Assembly (NCBI GenBank): GCA_009363875.1
Contig: CM018690.1
Span: 6,064,788-6,128,787, forward strand
Origin: Mikania micrantha
Taxonomy: Eukaryota > Streptophyta > Magnoliopsida > Asterales > Asteraceae
DNA length: 64,000 nt
Direction: 5' to 3'
Positions 45,423-58,069 of this stretch are shown here, piece after piece. Under the pieces are notes generated by a model. That model worked only from the letters and a program-made list of their open reading frames with translations, did not search any database and had not been told where the DNA came from. Made by a program: the position numbers and the translations under genes. Numbering within the stretch: the stretch's first letter is position 1; each line of letters begins with the position of its first letter.

Positions 45423-47450
45423 TGTGACAATCCGACTTTTCGGATTAACCTTGTTAACTGAAAATGGTGAGATCACAGGCCCAACAAGACAAGTTAGGCC
45501 CAATTGAATAGAAGATAAGCCCAATCACAAACCTGAGGCCCAAAGGAGGCCCAATTACAAATCCAAGGCCCAAGATAGGCCCAATTGTATTTTATGAGAC
45601 TCAAGTGGACAGAAGTTAGGCCCAATAAGGCCAAGGTAGGCCCAATGAAACCAAGGTATGCCCAATAAGCCCAAAGTAGGCCCAATGGTATTTATGAGGC
45701 CCAATTGGAGTAATCAAGCCCAATAATAGTTCAATTGTCCCGATTGGTGACAATTTGGGATTTTTGGTGAAACTTTGTAAATCGAATTGTTATGAAATAG
45801 ATCAAAATCAAAACCAAAGGTTTGGAATCAAATAAAAATCGATCCCAAAGTGCTAATTTGCAAGGATTAAACTTGTAAATGGTGTTAATTATCAATTTTG
45901 ACTTTGAGAGTCAAAAATTCGGCCAATGGGTTAATGAAATTCGAAATTTCTTAAATATGTGAATTGTAACTGAATTGAGATATCATAATCATCACAATTA
46001 TGATTAGTAACAGTTTTTGAGTGTTATTGATACATTGATTAGCCAAATTAAGTCACAAAGGAATTAGAAGGTCGTAACCGTCCCTAACTCGCATTCAAAT
46101 GTGTACAAAACGAGAGTCATTTGCACAATTTCACTTTTCTAAACACTAGTCGGCATCCTCTGAAGAAGTTTCAAGCTGCAATTTAATCGTGGAAGCTCTA
46201 TATTGAAGAATACAATATTGGGTCGGCCGAAGTTCAAGCAAGAAGAGGGTTTTAACAATTCGACATCAAACCACGTAAGTTTTCACTTCTACATCTTCTG
46301 AAACCACCGAATAAGAATATCCCTAATCTAATTTCATCTAAGTATTTCGAATTATAAGGGTCCGAGTTCTAGGGTTCTTAACAAAATCGGTTTTGGGGGT
46401 TCCTTGTTTAATCAGTGTAATAGTTGAAATAGATCACATGGGTAGTTTCAGAAATAGCCGACTAAGATTTATCCTAAATCAATTTCGACTGATAACATCG
46501 AATTATAGGAGTTCAAGAACTAGGGTTCATCTTTGAAACGGTTTTGGGGGTTTCGATTAAAATAGGTTTAAAAGTCAAATTGAATGATGCTGGTAGTTTC
46601 AGAAGGTCTCGAATAAGGATACCCCTAAGTTAATTTGATCAAACATCAGGAAATTGTATGATTTTGAATCTAGGGTTCTTGAACTAGAACGAACTTGGGG
46701 TTTTTGATTCAAAGGTGTTTATTGATTGAAATTAGTCATACAGACGGGTTCGAAATTTCTTAATAAATGAAAACCCTATGGATTGAAAGTCTAAAATAGT
46801 CGAATTGGATGAATTTGAATTAAGAGTTTGGAATTAAGGTTCGAATGTGATTTGGATCGATTTAAACGGGTTGATGATATCAAGTTTCAAATTAAAATCA
46901 CTCTTGAATCCGATCTGGATAATGGATCAAAAGCCCTATGATAGTGGGCTTGATTTGGGTTTGGATCGGGCCCAATTAGAAACAAATTGGTTCGGGTAAT
47001 GATAAACAAGGGGGATTCGATCCATTGAAGATTAAAACAATTAGGAATCAAGATCCAACAATGAAATATGTAGCAGATCAATTGGTTTGGGCTTAGGCGT
47101 GGAGTCCGGGAGGTCACAGGTTCGAACCTGTGCCTCACTGGGTTTTGAGTTTTGAACAATTTTTTGGTATTTTAAGCATAACTTTCTCATTCGAACTCCG
47201 ATTCGACTCGTTTCAGTTTCGTTAGAACCAGAATTTCATCCCGAACATATTTGAATAATAAAATTCACATTTTTGATCGAAAACGTAATCGCGTATAATT
47301 ACGTTTATTTAAATAGAATCGTATATGATTTTATTTAAACGATTTTAAAGACACGCGTATATGCGTATGCACATTCTTAACACTCTAACATACGTGTGTT
47401 GACACGTATGTGATTTCAAGCACAAAACGACTATCCGAATAACTCTACGT
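45423..47450 (+). repeat. LTR2 of D, truncated; hybrid of LTR3 (left) and LTR1 (right)
   Basis: It shares LTR3's bases at about 13 sites where LTR1 differs, up to CGTAATCGCG near 47290. It then shares LTR1's CAAAACGAC near 47425 (LTR3 has CAAAATGAC) and LTR1's truncation and filler. Confidence 0.88.
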
Positions 47451-47494
47451 GATTTCAAGCACAAAACGACTATGCACATTCTTAACACTCTAAC

Positions 47495-50400
47495 ATGACA
47501 GTTGCTGAGCTCAACGAGCTAATCAATAACAGGGTCGCGGAGGCTATCGCGAACTACGCTCAGACACACAATACAGGGCCACAGGGTCCGGCAGGGGGAC
47601 TGGTTAACCCACAGGCATGCACGTTCAAGATGTTCTTGGACTGTAAGCCACACAATTTCAAAGGATCGGAAGGAGCCATCGGACTCCTACGATGGATTGA
47701 GAAGGCTGAATCTGTGTTTGAGATGTGCAATTGTCCTGATGAAAGCAAGGTGAAGTATGCTACATGAACATTGGAGGGTCCAGCATTAACTTGGTGGAAC
47801 TCGAATGTTCAGACCTTGGGATTGGGTGAGGCTAATGCCTTGACCTGGAATGGATTCAAAACTTTAATGCAGGAGGAGTACTGTCCTCGTAGTGAGATGC
47901 AAAAACTAGAAGAAGAATACTGGCACCTCAAGATGGAGGGATCAAACATCGAGGAGTACACTACTCGATCTCATGAATTAGCCAGACTTCTACCTCATAT
48001 GGCTACTCCAGCAAGCAAATGGATAGAGAGATACATCGGAGGACTGGTGCCTTAAATCCAGGGGTTGGTCACTTCTGCAAATCCCACGACCATCCAACAA
48101 GCTGTTTGGTTAGCGCACCAACTGACTGATCAGGCAGTGCTACAAGGGACTCTGCCTAAACGAACCTCATCTACAAAGGTAGGTGACCACAAGAGGAAGT
48201 GGGAAAGCAACTCCAGGAACTTCAACCAACAACCGTTTCAGCAGAACCGGAAACAAGACTCAAACAAGTCTTATCACAACTCAAATAGTGTTCAACAATC
48301 ATCATCGTCAGGGGGTTATATTGGTAAACACCCAAAGTGCAACAGGTGTGGGTTTCATCATACAGGTAATCAGTGTGATAGAGCTAAGTGTCAAAGGTGC
48401 GGTAAGATTGGGCATGCGGCTAAGGATTGTCGCGGGGAGCTACAAAACAATCACAATAATCACAATAACAATCAGAACAATGCACAGAAGGGTTGTTTTG
48501 AGTGTGGTAAAATAGGGCACTTTAAGAAGGATTGCCCACAACTCAAGAAAGGTGGGGATAATAATGCAAATGGCAATGGCAACGGCAATGGTAACGGTAA
48601 TGGCACCAATAACAACAATAACAACAACAACAACAATGGTGCTAGGGGCAGGGCGTTTGTGATTGGAGGACGTCAAGCACGGGAGGATCCTAACATTGTT
48701 ACGGGTACGTTCCTCTTAAATAATCACTATGCCTCTACGTTATTTGACACTAGTGCCGATCGGAGTTTTGTATCTAGTTCACTTGCTAAGTTGCTAAATG
48801 TTAATCCCACTGCTTTAGATAGTCCATACACTGTAGAACTAGCTGATGGTAAGCTAATTGTAGTTGAACAAATCCTTAAGGGATGTATACTTGATTTGAT
48901 GGGTCAGACATTGGAAATTGACCTTATGCCTATTGCTTTAGGTAGTTTTGATGTAGTCATTGGCATGGACTGGTTGTCCAAACACCAGGCTGAAATCGTA
49001 TGCCATGAAAAGATTGTTCGCATACCTCTTCCGCATGGAGAGACGTTGTATGTACAAGGTGAGAAGAGCAGTACGCCACTGCGTCTCATATCTTGTATGA
49101 AAGCACATAAATGTATGCGTAAAGGTCATACGGCAGTTATAGCACTGATAACTGAAAAGCCGGTAGCTGAGAAGAAGATTGAAGATATTCCAGTAGTTCG
49201 TGAATTTCCGGAAGTATTTCCAGAAGACTTGCCGGGATTACCGCCTATCAGACAGGTGGAATTCCGAATCGACCTTACACCAGATGCAGCACCGATAGCA
49301 AGAGCGCCTTATCGACTTGCACCATCTGAGATGCAAGAATTATCTACACAATTGCAAGAGTTGTTGGATAAGGGTTTCATACGACCTAGTTTTTCACCGT
49401 GGGGAGCTCCAGTCTTATTTGTCAAGAAAAAGGACGGGACTTTCCGTATGTGTATCGATTACCGAGAGTTGAACAAGGTTACTATCAAAAACCGGTATCC
49501 GTTACCCCGAATTGACGATCTGTTCGATCAGTTGCAAGGTTCGAGCTACTACTCGAAGATCGATCTCAGATCGGGTTATCATCAACTAAGAGTTCAAGAA
49601 GAAGATATTCCAAAGACAGCATTCAGGACGCGCTATGGCCATTATGAATTCTTGGTCATGCCATTTGGGTTGACAAACGCTCCAGCTGTATTCATGGATC
49701 TCATGAATCGTGTTTGTAAACCTTATCTCGATAAGTTTGTCATTGTTTTCATTGATGACATTCTCATCTATTCTCAGACTGAGGAGGAGCACGCTGAACA
49801 TCTTCGATTGCTGTTGGAATTACTGAAACAAGAACAATTGTACGCCAAGTTCTCAAAATGTGACTTTTGGATGCGAGAAGTTCAATTCCTAGGTCATATA
49901 GTCAATGAAAAGGGCATACATGTTGATCCAGCAAAGATCGAGGCAATTAAGAATTGGGAAGCGCCAAAGACCCCTACCGAGGTACGACAATTCCTTGGTT
50001 TGGCGGGTTACTACCGACGATTCATTGAGGGATTCTCAAAGATCGCTCAACCACTTACAGCTCTTACGCATAAGGGAACGAAGTATATCTGGACGGATAA
50101 ACAGGAAGCTGCATTCCAGTTATTGAAACAGAAACTCTGCAGTGCACCGATTCTGTCCTTACCGGAAGGGACAGAAGACTTTGTGGTATATTGTGATGCA
50201 TCTGCACAGGGATTGGGATGTGTGTTGATGCAACGTGATAAGGTGATTGCTTATGCTTCAAGGCAACTACGGCCACACGAAAAGAATTACACTACTCATG
50301 ACTTGGAGTTAGAAGCAGTGGTTTTTGCTTTGAAGATTTGGAGGCATTATCTGTATGGAACTAAGTGTACTATTTACACTGATCATAAGAGTTTGCAACA

Positions 50401-52035
50401 TATCTTTGATCAGAAGGAGCTTAATATGAGACAACGACGATGGGTTGAGTTGTTGAACGATTACGAATGCGCGATTAAGTATCACCCGGGAAAAGCTAAT
50501 GTGGTAGCTGACGCTTTAAGCAGAAAAGATACTTCAACAAGACGGGTTTGTGCACTTATGATGACGATACATACTGACTTACCTGACAAGGTACGCAGTG
50601 CTCAGCTCGAGGCCTTGAAAACAGAAAACTTAGTACAGGAATCCTTACGAGGAATGGAAACACAGTTGGATGTCAAGTCTGATGGAATTCGTTATTTCAT
50701 TGATCGACTGTGGATACCTTTGTATGGAGATTTAAGGGAACTCGTGATGGATGAAGCACACAAGTCCAGGTTTCAGTCCATCCGGGATCAGACAAGATGT
50801 ATCATGACTTGAAGGCACTGTATTGGTGGCCTCACATGAAAGCTGACATTGCTAAGTACGTTAGCAAATGTTTGACTTGTTCTAAAGTCAAAGTTGAATA
50901 TCAGAAACCATCTGGTTTGCTGCAACAACCAGAAATACCAATGTGGAAATGGGAACAGATTTCGATGGACTTCATTACTAAGTTACCCCGTACACCGAGT
51001 GGTTGTGATACGATATGGGTGATTGTCGATCGATTAACGAAATCTGCACACTTCTTGGCAATTAAAGAAACTGACAAAATGGAGAAACTGACTCGCATTT
51101 ACATCAAGGAAGTGGTAGCACGGCATGGCGTGCCAATCTCTATCATATCAGATCGGGATGCGCGATTTACTTCCAACTTTTGGAAGTCACTTCATAAGTC
51201 ATTGGGGACTCGCTTGGATATGAGTACCGCCTATCATCCACAGACCGACGGTCAAAGTGAACGTACGATTCACACGCTTGAGGATATGTTACGAGCTTGT
51301 GTAATTGACTTTGGTGATAGCTGGGAGAATCATTTACCGTTAGTGGAATTCTCTTACAACAATAGTTATCATACAAGTATTCAAGCAGCACCGTTTAAAG
51401 CTTTGTATGGTCGCAAATGTCGTTCACCAGTTTGCTGGGCTGAAATTGGTGACAGTCAGATAACAGGTCCTGAATTGGTACACGAGACGACAGAGAAGAT
51501 AGTTCAAATCCGGAACCGTATGGCAGCGGCCCGGGATCGACAGAAGAGTTATGCTGACAAACGTCGTAAACCGTTGGAATTTCAAGTAGGAGACCGAGTT
51601 CTTCTAAAGGTATCACCTTGGAAAGGTGTGATACGATTCGGCAAGCGCGGGAAGCTTAGTCTACGTTACGTAGGACCTTTTGAGATTCTGAAAAGGATTG
51701 GTCCGGTTGCGTATCAACTCAAACTACCGGATGAACTCAGTGGAGTTCATGATGTCTTTCATGTATCGAACTTAAAGAAATGTATTTCTGACGAGACATT
51801 GATTGTACCATTGGAGGAAATACAAGTGGATGAACAATTACGATTCATTGAAGAACCAGCAGAAATCATGGACCGGGAGGTCAAACAACTTAAGCAAAGC
51901 AAGATTCCGATAGTCAAAGTTCGATGGAATTCAAGACGTGGTCCTGAATTCACATGGGAACGGGAAGACCAAATGATGAAGAAGTATCCTCATCTGTTCA
52001 AAACAGCTACTGCTAACACTGAGAGCGCACGTTAA
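47495..52035 (+). pseudogene. gag-pol of D, copy 2: as copy 1 plus an extra stop
   Basis: Nearly identical to 40352-44892. I see three differences: GGA to TGA at 47765-47767 (a new stop in gag), CTG to ATG at 49114 (KCLRK to KCMRK), and TGT versus CGT near 50233 (copy 1 has QCD, copy 2 QRD). The gag TAA (48053-48055), the protease Ser substitution and the integrase frameshift (near 50773) are shared, so they predate the duplication. Confidence 0.93.
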
Positions 52036-52565
52036 ATTTCGGGACGAAATTTCCTTCAACAAGGGGATGACGTGATGCTTCACACATCAACACTGCAAAA
52101 TTCAAATTGTAAGCACAAACACCATATTCAATTGGTTTTGTTACAAATATTTGTGCTACATTACATTTGTGCTACATTACATTTTATACATTTTATGTGC
52201 AACATTTCATATGTTAAATGTTATGGTAGTACATACATGATTAGTTACACACATTTTGCTATGTGCGGGGTTGCATAGTACAAACAGTTACAGACACTCA
52301 CTATGTGTGAGGTTACACAGCACAGTATGATCAAACACAAACAGTCACAGTTAGGTGAACTAACTAGTGTACACGCAAACAGTCACATTGAACGATCACA
52401 TTTAGTTGTGATGTTGCAAGCATTAGACTTTGTGTGTGAGTACACACAAGCACACGGAATGATCAAACCGCACTAACACGTATGATTTAAACTCGTAAGT
52501 AGTTTCCTAACTACTCCTAACATTTACTAATTTTCAGGACGAAAATTCCTTCAACAAGGGGATGA

Positions 52566-55471
52566 TGTGACAATCCGACTTTTCGGATTAACCTTGTTAA
52601 CTGAAAATGGTGAGATCACAGGCCCAACAAGACAAGTTAGGCCCAATTGAATAGAAGATAAGCCCAATCACAAACCTGAGGCCCAAAGGAGGCCCAATTA
52701 CAAATCCAAGGCCCAAGATAGGCCCAATTGTATTTTATGAGACTCAAGTGGACAGAAGTTAGGCCCAATAAGGCCAAGGTAGGCCCAATGAAACCAAGGT
52801 ATGCCCAATAAGCCCAAAGTAGGCCCAATGGTATTTATGAGGCCCAATTGGAGTAATCAAGCCCAATAATAGTTCAATTGTCCCGATTGGTGACAATTTG
52901 GGATTTTTGGTGAAACTTTGTAAATCGAATTGTTATGAAATAGATCAAAATCAAAACCAAAGGTTTGGAATCAAATAAAAATCGATCCCAAAGTGCTAAT
53001 TTGCAAGGATTAAACTTGTAAATGGTGTTAATTATCAATTTTGACTTTGAGAGTCAAAAATTCGGCCAATGGGTTAATGAAATTCGAAATTTCTTAAATA
53101 TGTGAATTGTAACTGAATTGAGATATCATAATCATCACAATTATGATTAGTAACAGTTTTTGAGTGTTATTGATACATTGATTAGCCAAATTAAGTCACA
53201 AAGGAATTAGAAGGTCGTAACCGTCCCTAACTCGCATTCAAATGTGTACAAAACGAGAGTCATTTGCACAATTTCACTTTTCTAAACACTAGTCGGCATC
53301 CTCTGAAGAAGTTTCAAGCTGCAATTTAATCGTGGAAGCTCTATATTGAAGAATACAATATTGGGTCGGCCGAAGTTCAAGCAAGAAGAGGGTTTTAACA
53401 ATTCGACATCAAACCACGTAAGTTTTCACTTCTACATCTTCTGAAACCACCGAATAAGAATATCCCTAATCTAATTTCATCTAAGTATTTCGAATTATAA
53501 GGGTCCGAGTTCTAGGGTTCTTAACAAAATCGGTTTTGGGGGTTCCTTGTTTAATCAGTGTAATAGTTGAAATAGATCACATGGGTAGTTTCAGAAATAG
53601 CCGACTAAGATTTATCCTAAATCAATTTCGACTGATAACATCGAATTATAGGAGTTCAAGAACTAGGGTTCATCTTTGAAACGGTTTTGGGGTTTCGATT
53701 AAAATAGGTTTAAAAGTCAAATTGAATGATGCTGGTAGTTTCAGAAGGTCTCGAATAAGGATACCCCTAAGTTAATTTGATCAAACATCAGGAAATTGTA
53801 TGATTTTGAATCTAGGGTTCTTGAACTAGAACGAACTTGGGGTTTTTGATTCAAAGGTGTTTATTGATTGAAATTAGTCATACAGACGGGTTCGAAATTT
53901 CTTAATAAATGAAAACCCTATGGATTGAAAGTCTAAAATAGTCGAATTGGATGAATTTGAATTAAGAGTTTGGAATTAAGGTTCGAATGTGATTTGGATC
54001 GATTTAAACGGGTTGATGATATCAAGTTTCAAATTAAAATCACTCTTGAATCCGATCTGGATAATGGATCAAAAGCCCTATGATAGTGGGCTTGATTTGG
54101 GTTTGGATCGGGCCCAATTAGAAACAAATTGGTTCGGGTAATGATAAACAAGGGGGATTCGATCCATTGAAGATTAAAACAATTAGGAATCAAGATCCAA
54201 CAATGAAATATGTAGCAGATCAATTGGTTTGGGCTTAGGCGTGGAGTCCGGGAGGTCACAGGTTCGAACCTGTGCCTCACTGGGTTTTGAGTTTTGAACA
54301 ATTTTTTGGTATTTTAAGCATAACTTTCTCATTCGAACTCCGATTCGACTCGTTTCAGTTTCGTTAGAACCAGAATTTCATCCCGAACATATTTGAATAA
54401 TAAAATTCACATTTTTGATCGAAAACGTAATCGCGTATAATTACGTTTATTTAAATAGAATCGTATATGATTTTATTTAAACGATTTTAAAGACACGCGT
54501 ATATGCGTATGCACATTCTTAACACTCTAACATACGTGTGTTGACACGTATGTGATTTCAAGCACAAAATGACTATCCGAATAACACTACGTTATTGTTT
54601 AAACACAGATCCTTCGTAAGAGGATTATCTACAAGAGCTCACGTATTTGATCATTCTGCAATACTCAAAGGTGCGTACACGGCCCTTTCTTGTTTTAACT
54701 GTTTTGGGGGAGAAAACATGTGCAACAAACACTTTTTAGATACATATCACTTGCATGAGTTAGCTGTTTACATTATGTGACAACATAGCATTTACAAGTC
54801 CTTACATACTTCGAACCGTTTAGTTTGCCGTAGCGCAAAGCGTGGTAGTTGGAAATAGATCTATTAGGTTTGACAAACTCACCTGGTAGATGGGATCTAC
54901 GCAGGTGTTTGACTGACCAAACACACATTACTATTGTTTGTGCTAGACAATAGTGGCAAGGCAAAAACATGCTATAGCATGGCAATCGTCAGCTTCGGTG
55001 TCGACCACTTATGTAAATAGTACAAATGACTAGCTATCATGACTATGCATGTGTGATTATGTTATCTGCAAACTTGATATTCAAACTGTTGTTTTAAACA
55101 TTATGAATGCTTAAACCTGTGTTATGCACCAACCTTTGTGTTGACTTGATTTACATGTTTTCTCAGGACGCTAAGGTGCGCAATAAAGCTGGCATGGACT
55201 AGGAGATAGATTCGCATGCATGTTTTACATTTATATTGTTTGAATTACACATTTGGGGATTTTGTTTTGTAATTTACATGTTACAACTGTTTCTTTGGTT
55301 ATTGTTTTAAAACGCTTCCGCAAACTTTGAAAACTCTGATGTTATGTTTTTAGACCAAAGTATGTTTTGAAATTCATATAGAGGTCTTCGTTATGTCTAA
55401 TGATCTGAGATCCTGGTTTGTCACGTTCCCAAACGGTATGATTCCGTTAGTTGAAAATTGGGGGTGTGACA
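52566..55471 (+). repeat. LTR3 of D, full length
   Basis: 2906 bp, TGTGACAATCCG to GGGGTGTGACA. It is the only complete LTR of D. It carries the part missing from LTR1 and LTR2 (54593-55471), including a splice-donor-like AAAG|GTGCGT (54671) and an acceptor TTTTCTCAG|GA (55166). Confidence 0.94.
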
Positions 55472-55476
55472 ATCTT

Positions 55477-58064
55477 GGCGTCCACGCAACCGGGTGATCG
55501 AGGGGAACGAGAATACACGAAGAAATCTCACGTTCGGTGGACACTTTGAGGTAAATCTAAGACTTTATTCATGGTTTTGTTGTAAACCTCGAATTCTATA
55601 ATTTGTTGATGCTTAACCCGAAGTAAACACTTAGGATTATTAAAATAAAGTTGTATTAATCATGTGAAGACCCTAGAAACGACCGTGTAGCAGAAAAGAT
55701 GCAAGGAGGATGATGGTCGGCGGTGGTTCGCGGCCCAGATGGACGGCCGAACCTTCCTGGTTCACGTACAGCAGGAGCCGGACCCTTCTCTAGTCGAATG
55801 AACCTTCATTGGGCGGGAAAAGTTATCAGGTGGCCGAATCTCCCATGGAAAGGACGAACCCTGTTTCATGAGTCTCTAAATACCACCAACCTTATTTGCT
55901 GTGGCCGAACCCTCCACTAGACACGAACCTGTGGAAGGCAGCGAACCCATAAGGGCGAACCTGTTTTCTGTTGTTCGAAACTGCCATAGCCAAACCTTCT
56001 ATAGTTGCATGGGAGCGGCGAACCTGCATGGGTGGGGACCGGGGTGGCCGAACCTTGGCTTTGGGCGAACCTTCCCTTATTCGAACTACATGGCGAACCT
56101 ATGTGGGACTTAGCCGAACTTTTACCGTGACCCAAAACCCTAAACTAAAGAACCCTCTTTAGATGAGGCGAACCTACTCCCAACTTCAAGGGCCGAACCC
56201 TACTAACCCTAGGGACGAACCTGTGCGGGCCAGAAGCATATAATCGCCGAACCTACCCTCTGAATGGCGAACCTTATAGGGTTGTACTACCCTCGCCAGC
56301 GAACCTATAAGCACCGGATCACAAGTCTTGGCCGAACCCTAGGTTAATAAAACTGTAATGGCAGCGAACCCTAAACGAGCCATGGGTCAAGGTATTGGTC
56401 GGACTAAGCGCTGGACGAACTCAAGGTTTTGCCAAGCTCATTGGGCCACGAACCTGGGTTTAGGGCCGAACCTAGGGCGTTCGAACGAAGATCACAAAGT
56501 AGAGTTTAAAGTTAAACTAACGGAAACGTGAGTGCATGCATGGATGATTATTTGATCACCACCTTTTATTTCTTTAATCTAAATTTTTCTTTAACATTAT
56601 TGAATTTTATAAAGACTTAAAGTATTGTGTAAATCTTAACTTTACATGTAAACACTTTAACTAAAATTCTATTAAACACAAAATGAAATTTTAATAGATT
56701 TAGATAAAGGTGGTGGAATCGAATAATTATATACGTGTGCATGAAGGTGTATGACTGAAGATGATATTAGTTGTATACACGTCTAGAGGAATACACATAC
56801 GAAGACACAAATTAGTCATCATTATTAAATGATTAAAACTAACAAGTTAAAGTACGATGATATGAAGAGTGTTCATAAAAAAATCTTAGATAATACATTA
56901 GAACTTAGTTTAAATGAACTAAGTTAATAAAAATACTAATGAGTTAAAAGTAAACTTATATGGACACTAATTTGGGATGAAACGCTTATGCTTATGAATA
57001 TAAAAATCACACTAATTACAGATTGATTGAGTTGCTTTTGGATTTCACATACGTGAGCGCGCATACTACGAAATACTGATTCTAAGGACTCAGGTGAGTT
57101 CTCATAACCTCCCTTTCTTTTAAACGGTTTTGTTTTCAAACTCGGAGGTGAAACATGTATACCAATTTATATATTGACTTGATAACACAGGGATGACACT
57201 TATTTGCTTGTATGAGATCCATAGTTATGGATTGTCATATTCCATGAGTTGTTACTAATGACCTTGGCCATCTGTAATGACTGCATGTATTGTCACTATT
57301 CCATGAGTTGAAGCTTATGACTTTGTGTCATTCGCAACGACTGCATGTATGGTCACGTGGATGTTTCCACACTCTGTGTATTCATTGTGGTTGACTTCGG
57401 TCTTCCTCAATGTTTGCATGTATTGTCACGTGGATGTTTCCACAACTCCGTGTGTCGTTGTTATTGACCTCGGTCACATACAATGATACATGTATGGTGA
57501 CTTATATACATTGAGAATATTGATGGATTATTATTGATTGATTGAACATATGATTGATTAATTATGGTTTGATAACATATGTGATTATGTGTTTGGATTA
57601 TTTGTTGAGATGGTGTGTTTGAATGTGGTGTTGATTGATCTCACAGATGCTCAAACGGATGTTATCAAGAAAATATAAACTCTTCAAAAATCTTTGTAAA
57701 ATATTTTAATTTTCAAACTTATGATTACTCACCAACTACTTTGTAGTTGACACTTGATTTTCACATGTTTCAGGTAACGAAGCTAAGTAGGTTAATGAAG
57801 AGGAACTTACACTTTTTGACATCATCATATAGGATCTTGGACTTATCTAATTAACTGAAATTCTGGCGACTTGAATTTAGTTAAATAGTTAAATTCTCTT
57901 TTGTATTTGATGTAAACATTTTCATGATGAACATGATTTTTGTGTAATTAATTTGGTTGATTGAATGATATATGATGATTTGATTTAGATGCCCACGAGC
58001 TTTTGAACAATCTACATATCCCTCTTGGCATCCCGACGTTTCCGCCATCGGTCGGGGTGTTACA
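55477..58064 (+). repeat. 3' LTR of C, second part
   Basis: Continues from GGCGTCCACGC after D's second ATCTT (55472-55476). It contains the CGAACC array, the unoccupied insertion site of B near 56526, a putative intron 57094-57773 and the terminal GGGGTGTTACA. Confidence 0.93.
55740..56490 (+). repeat. CGAACC heptamer array in the 3' LTR of C
   Basis: Counterpart of 18040-18790 with scattered substitutions, a few of which destroy individual motif copies (for example CCAACC near 55886 and CCAAACC near 55990). Confidence 0.85.
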
Positions 58065-58069
58065 AGATC

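Larger units (their letters stand above)
38280..55471 (+). mobile_element. Tekay-type element D: tandem LTR-internal-LTR-internal-LTR
   Basis: TGTGACAATCCG starts at 38280 and GGGGTGTGACA ends at 55471, flanked by ATCTT (38275-38279, 55472-55476). LTR starts recur at 38280, 45423 and 52566, exactly 7143 bp apart, so the element is two 7143-bp units plus one full 2906-bp LTR. The first two LTRs are truncated (38280-40307, 45423-47450). They lack the last 879 bp of the LTR, the primer-binding site and the leader. No primer-binding site exists anywhere in D, so it cannot replicate as it stands. Confidence 0.95.
16603..58064 (+). mobile_element. Tekay-type LTR retrotransposon C, interrupted in both LTRs
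   Basis: TGTAACATCACTG starts at 16603, and GGTCGGGGTGTTACA ends at 58064. AGATC flanks both ends (16598-16602, 58065-58069). Removing B and D with one copy each of their duplications leaves 12.6 kb: 5' LTR 16603-18830 plus 30468-31981 (3742 bp), internal region 31982-37111, 3' LTR 37112-38279 plus 55477-58064 (3756 bp). The two LTRs differ at roughly 14 sites in the first ~600 bp, counted by eye. That is more than in B or D, consistent with C being older. Its integrase is deleted, so it is non-autonomous. Confidence 0.94.

Noticed and set aside
45423..52565. Assembly duplication instead of a real tandem in D
   Set aside because: The two units differ at several positions, including a new stop at 47765, and LTR2 is a hybrid of LTR1 and LTR3. 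A simple assembly copy would not create that. Long reads would still be the decisive test.
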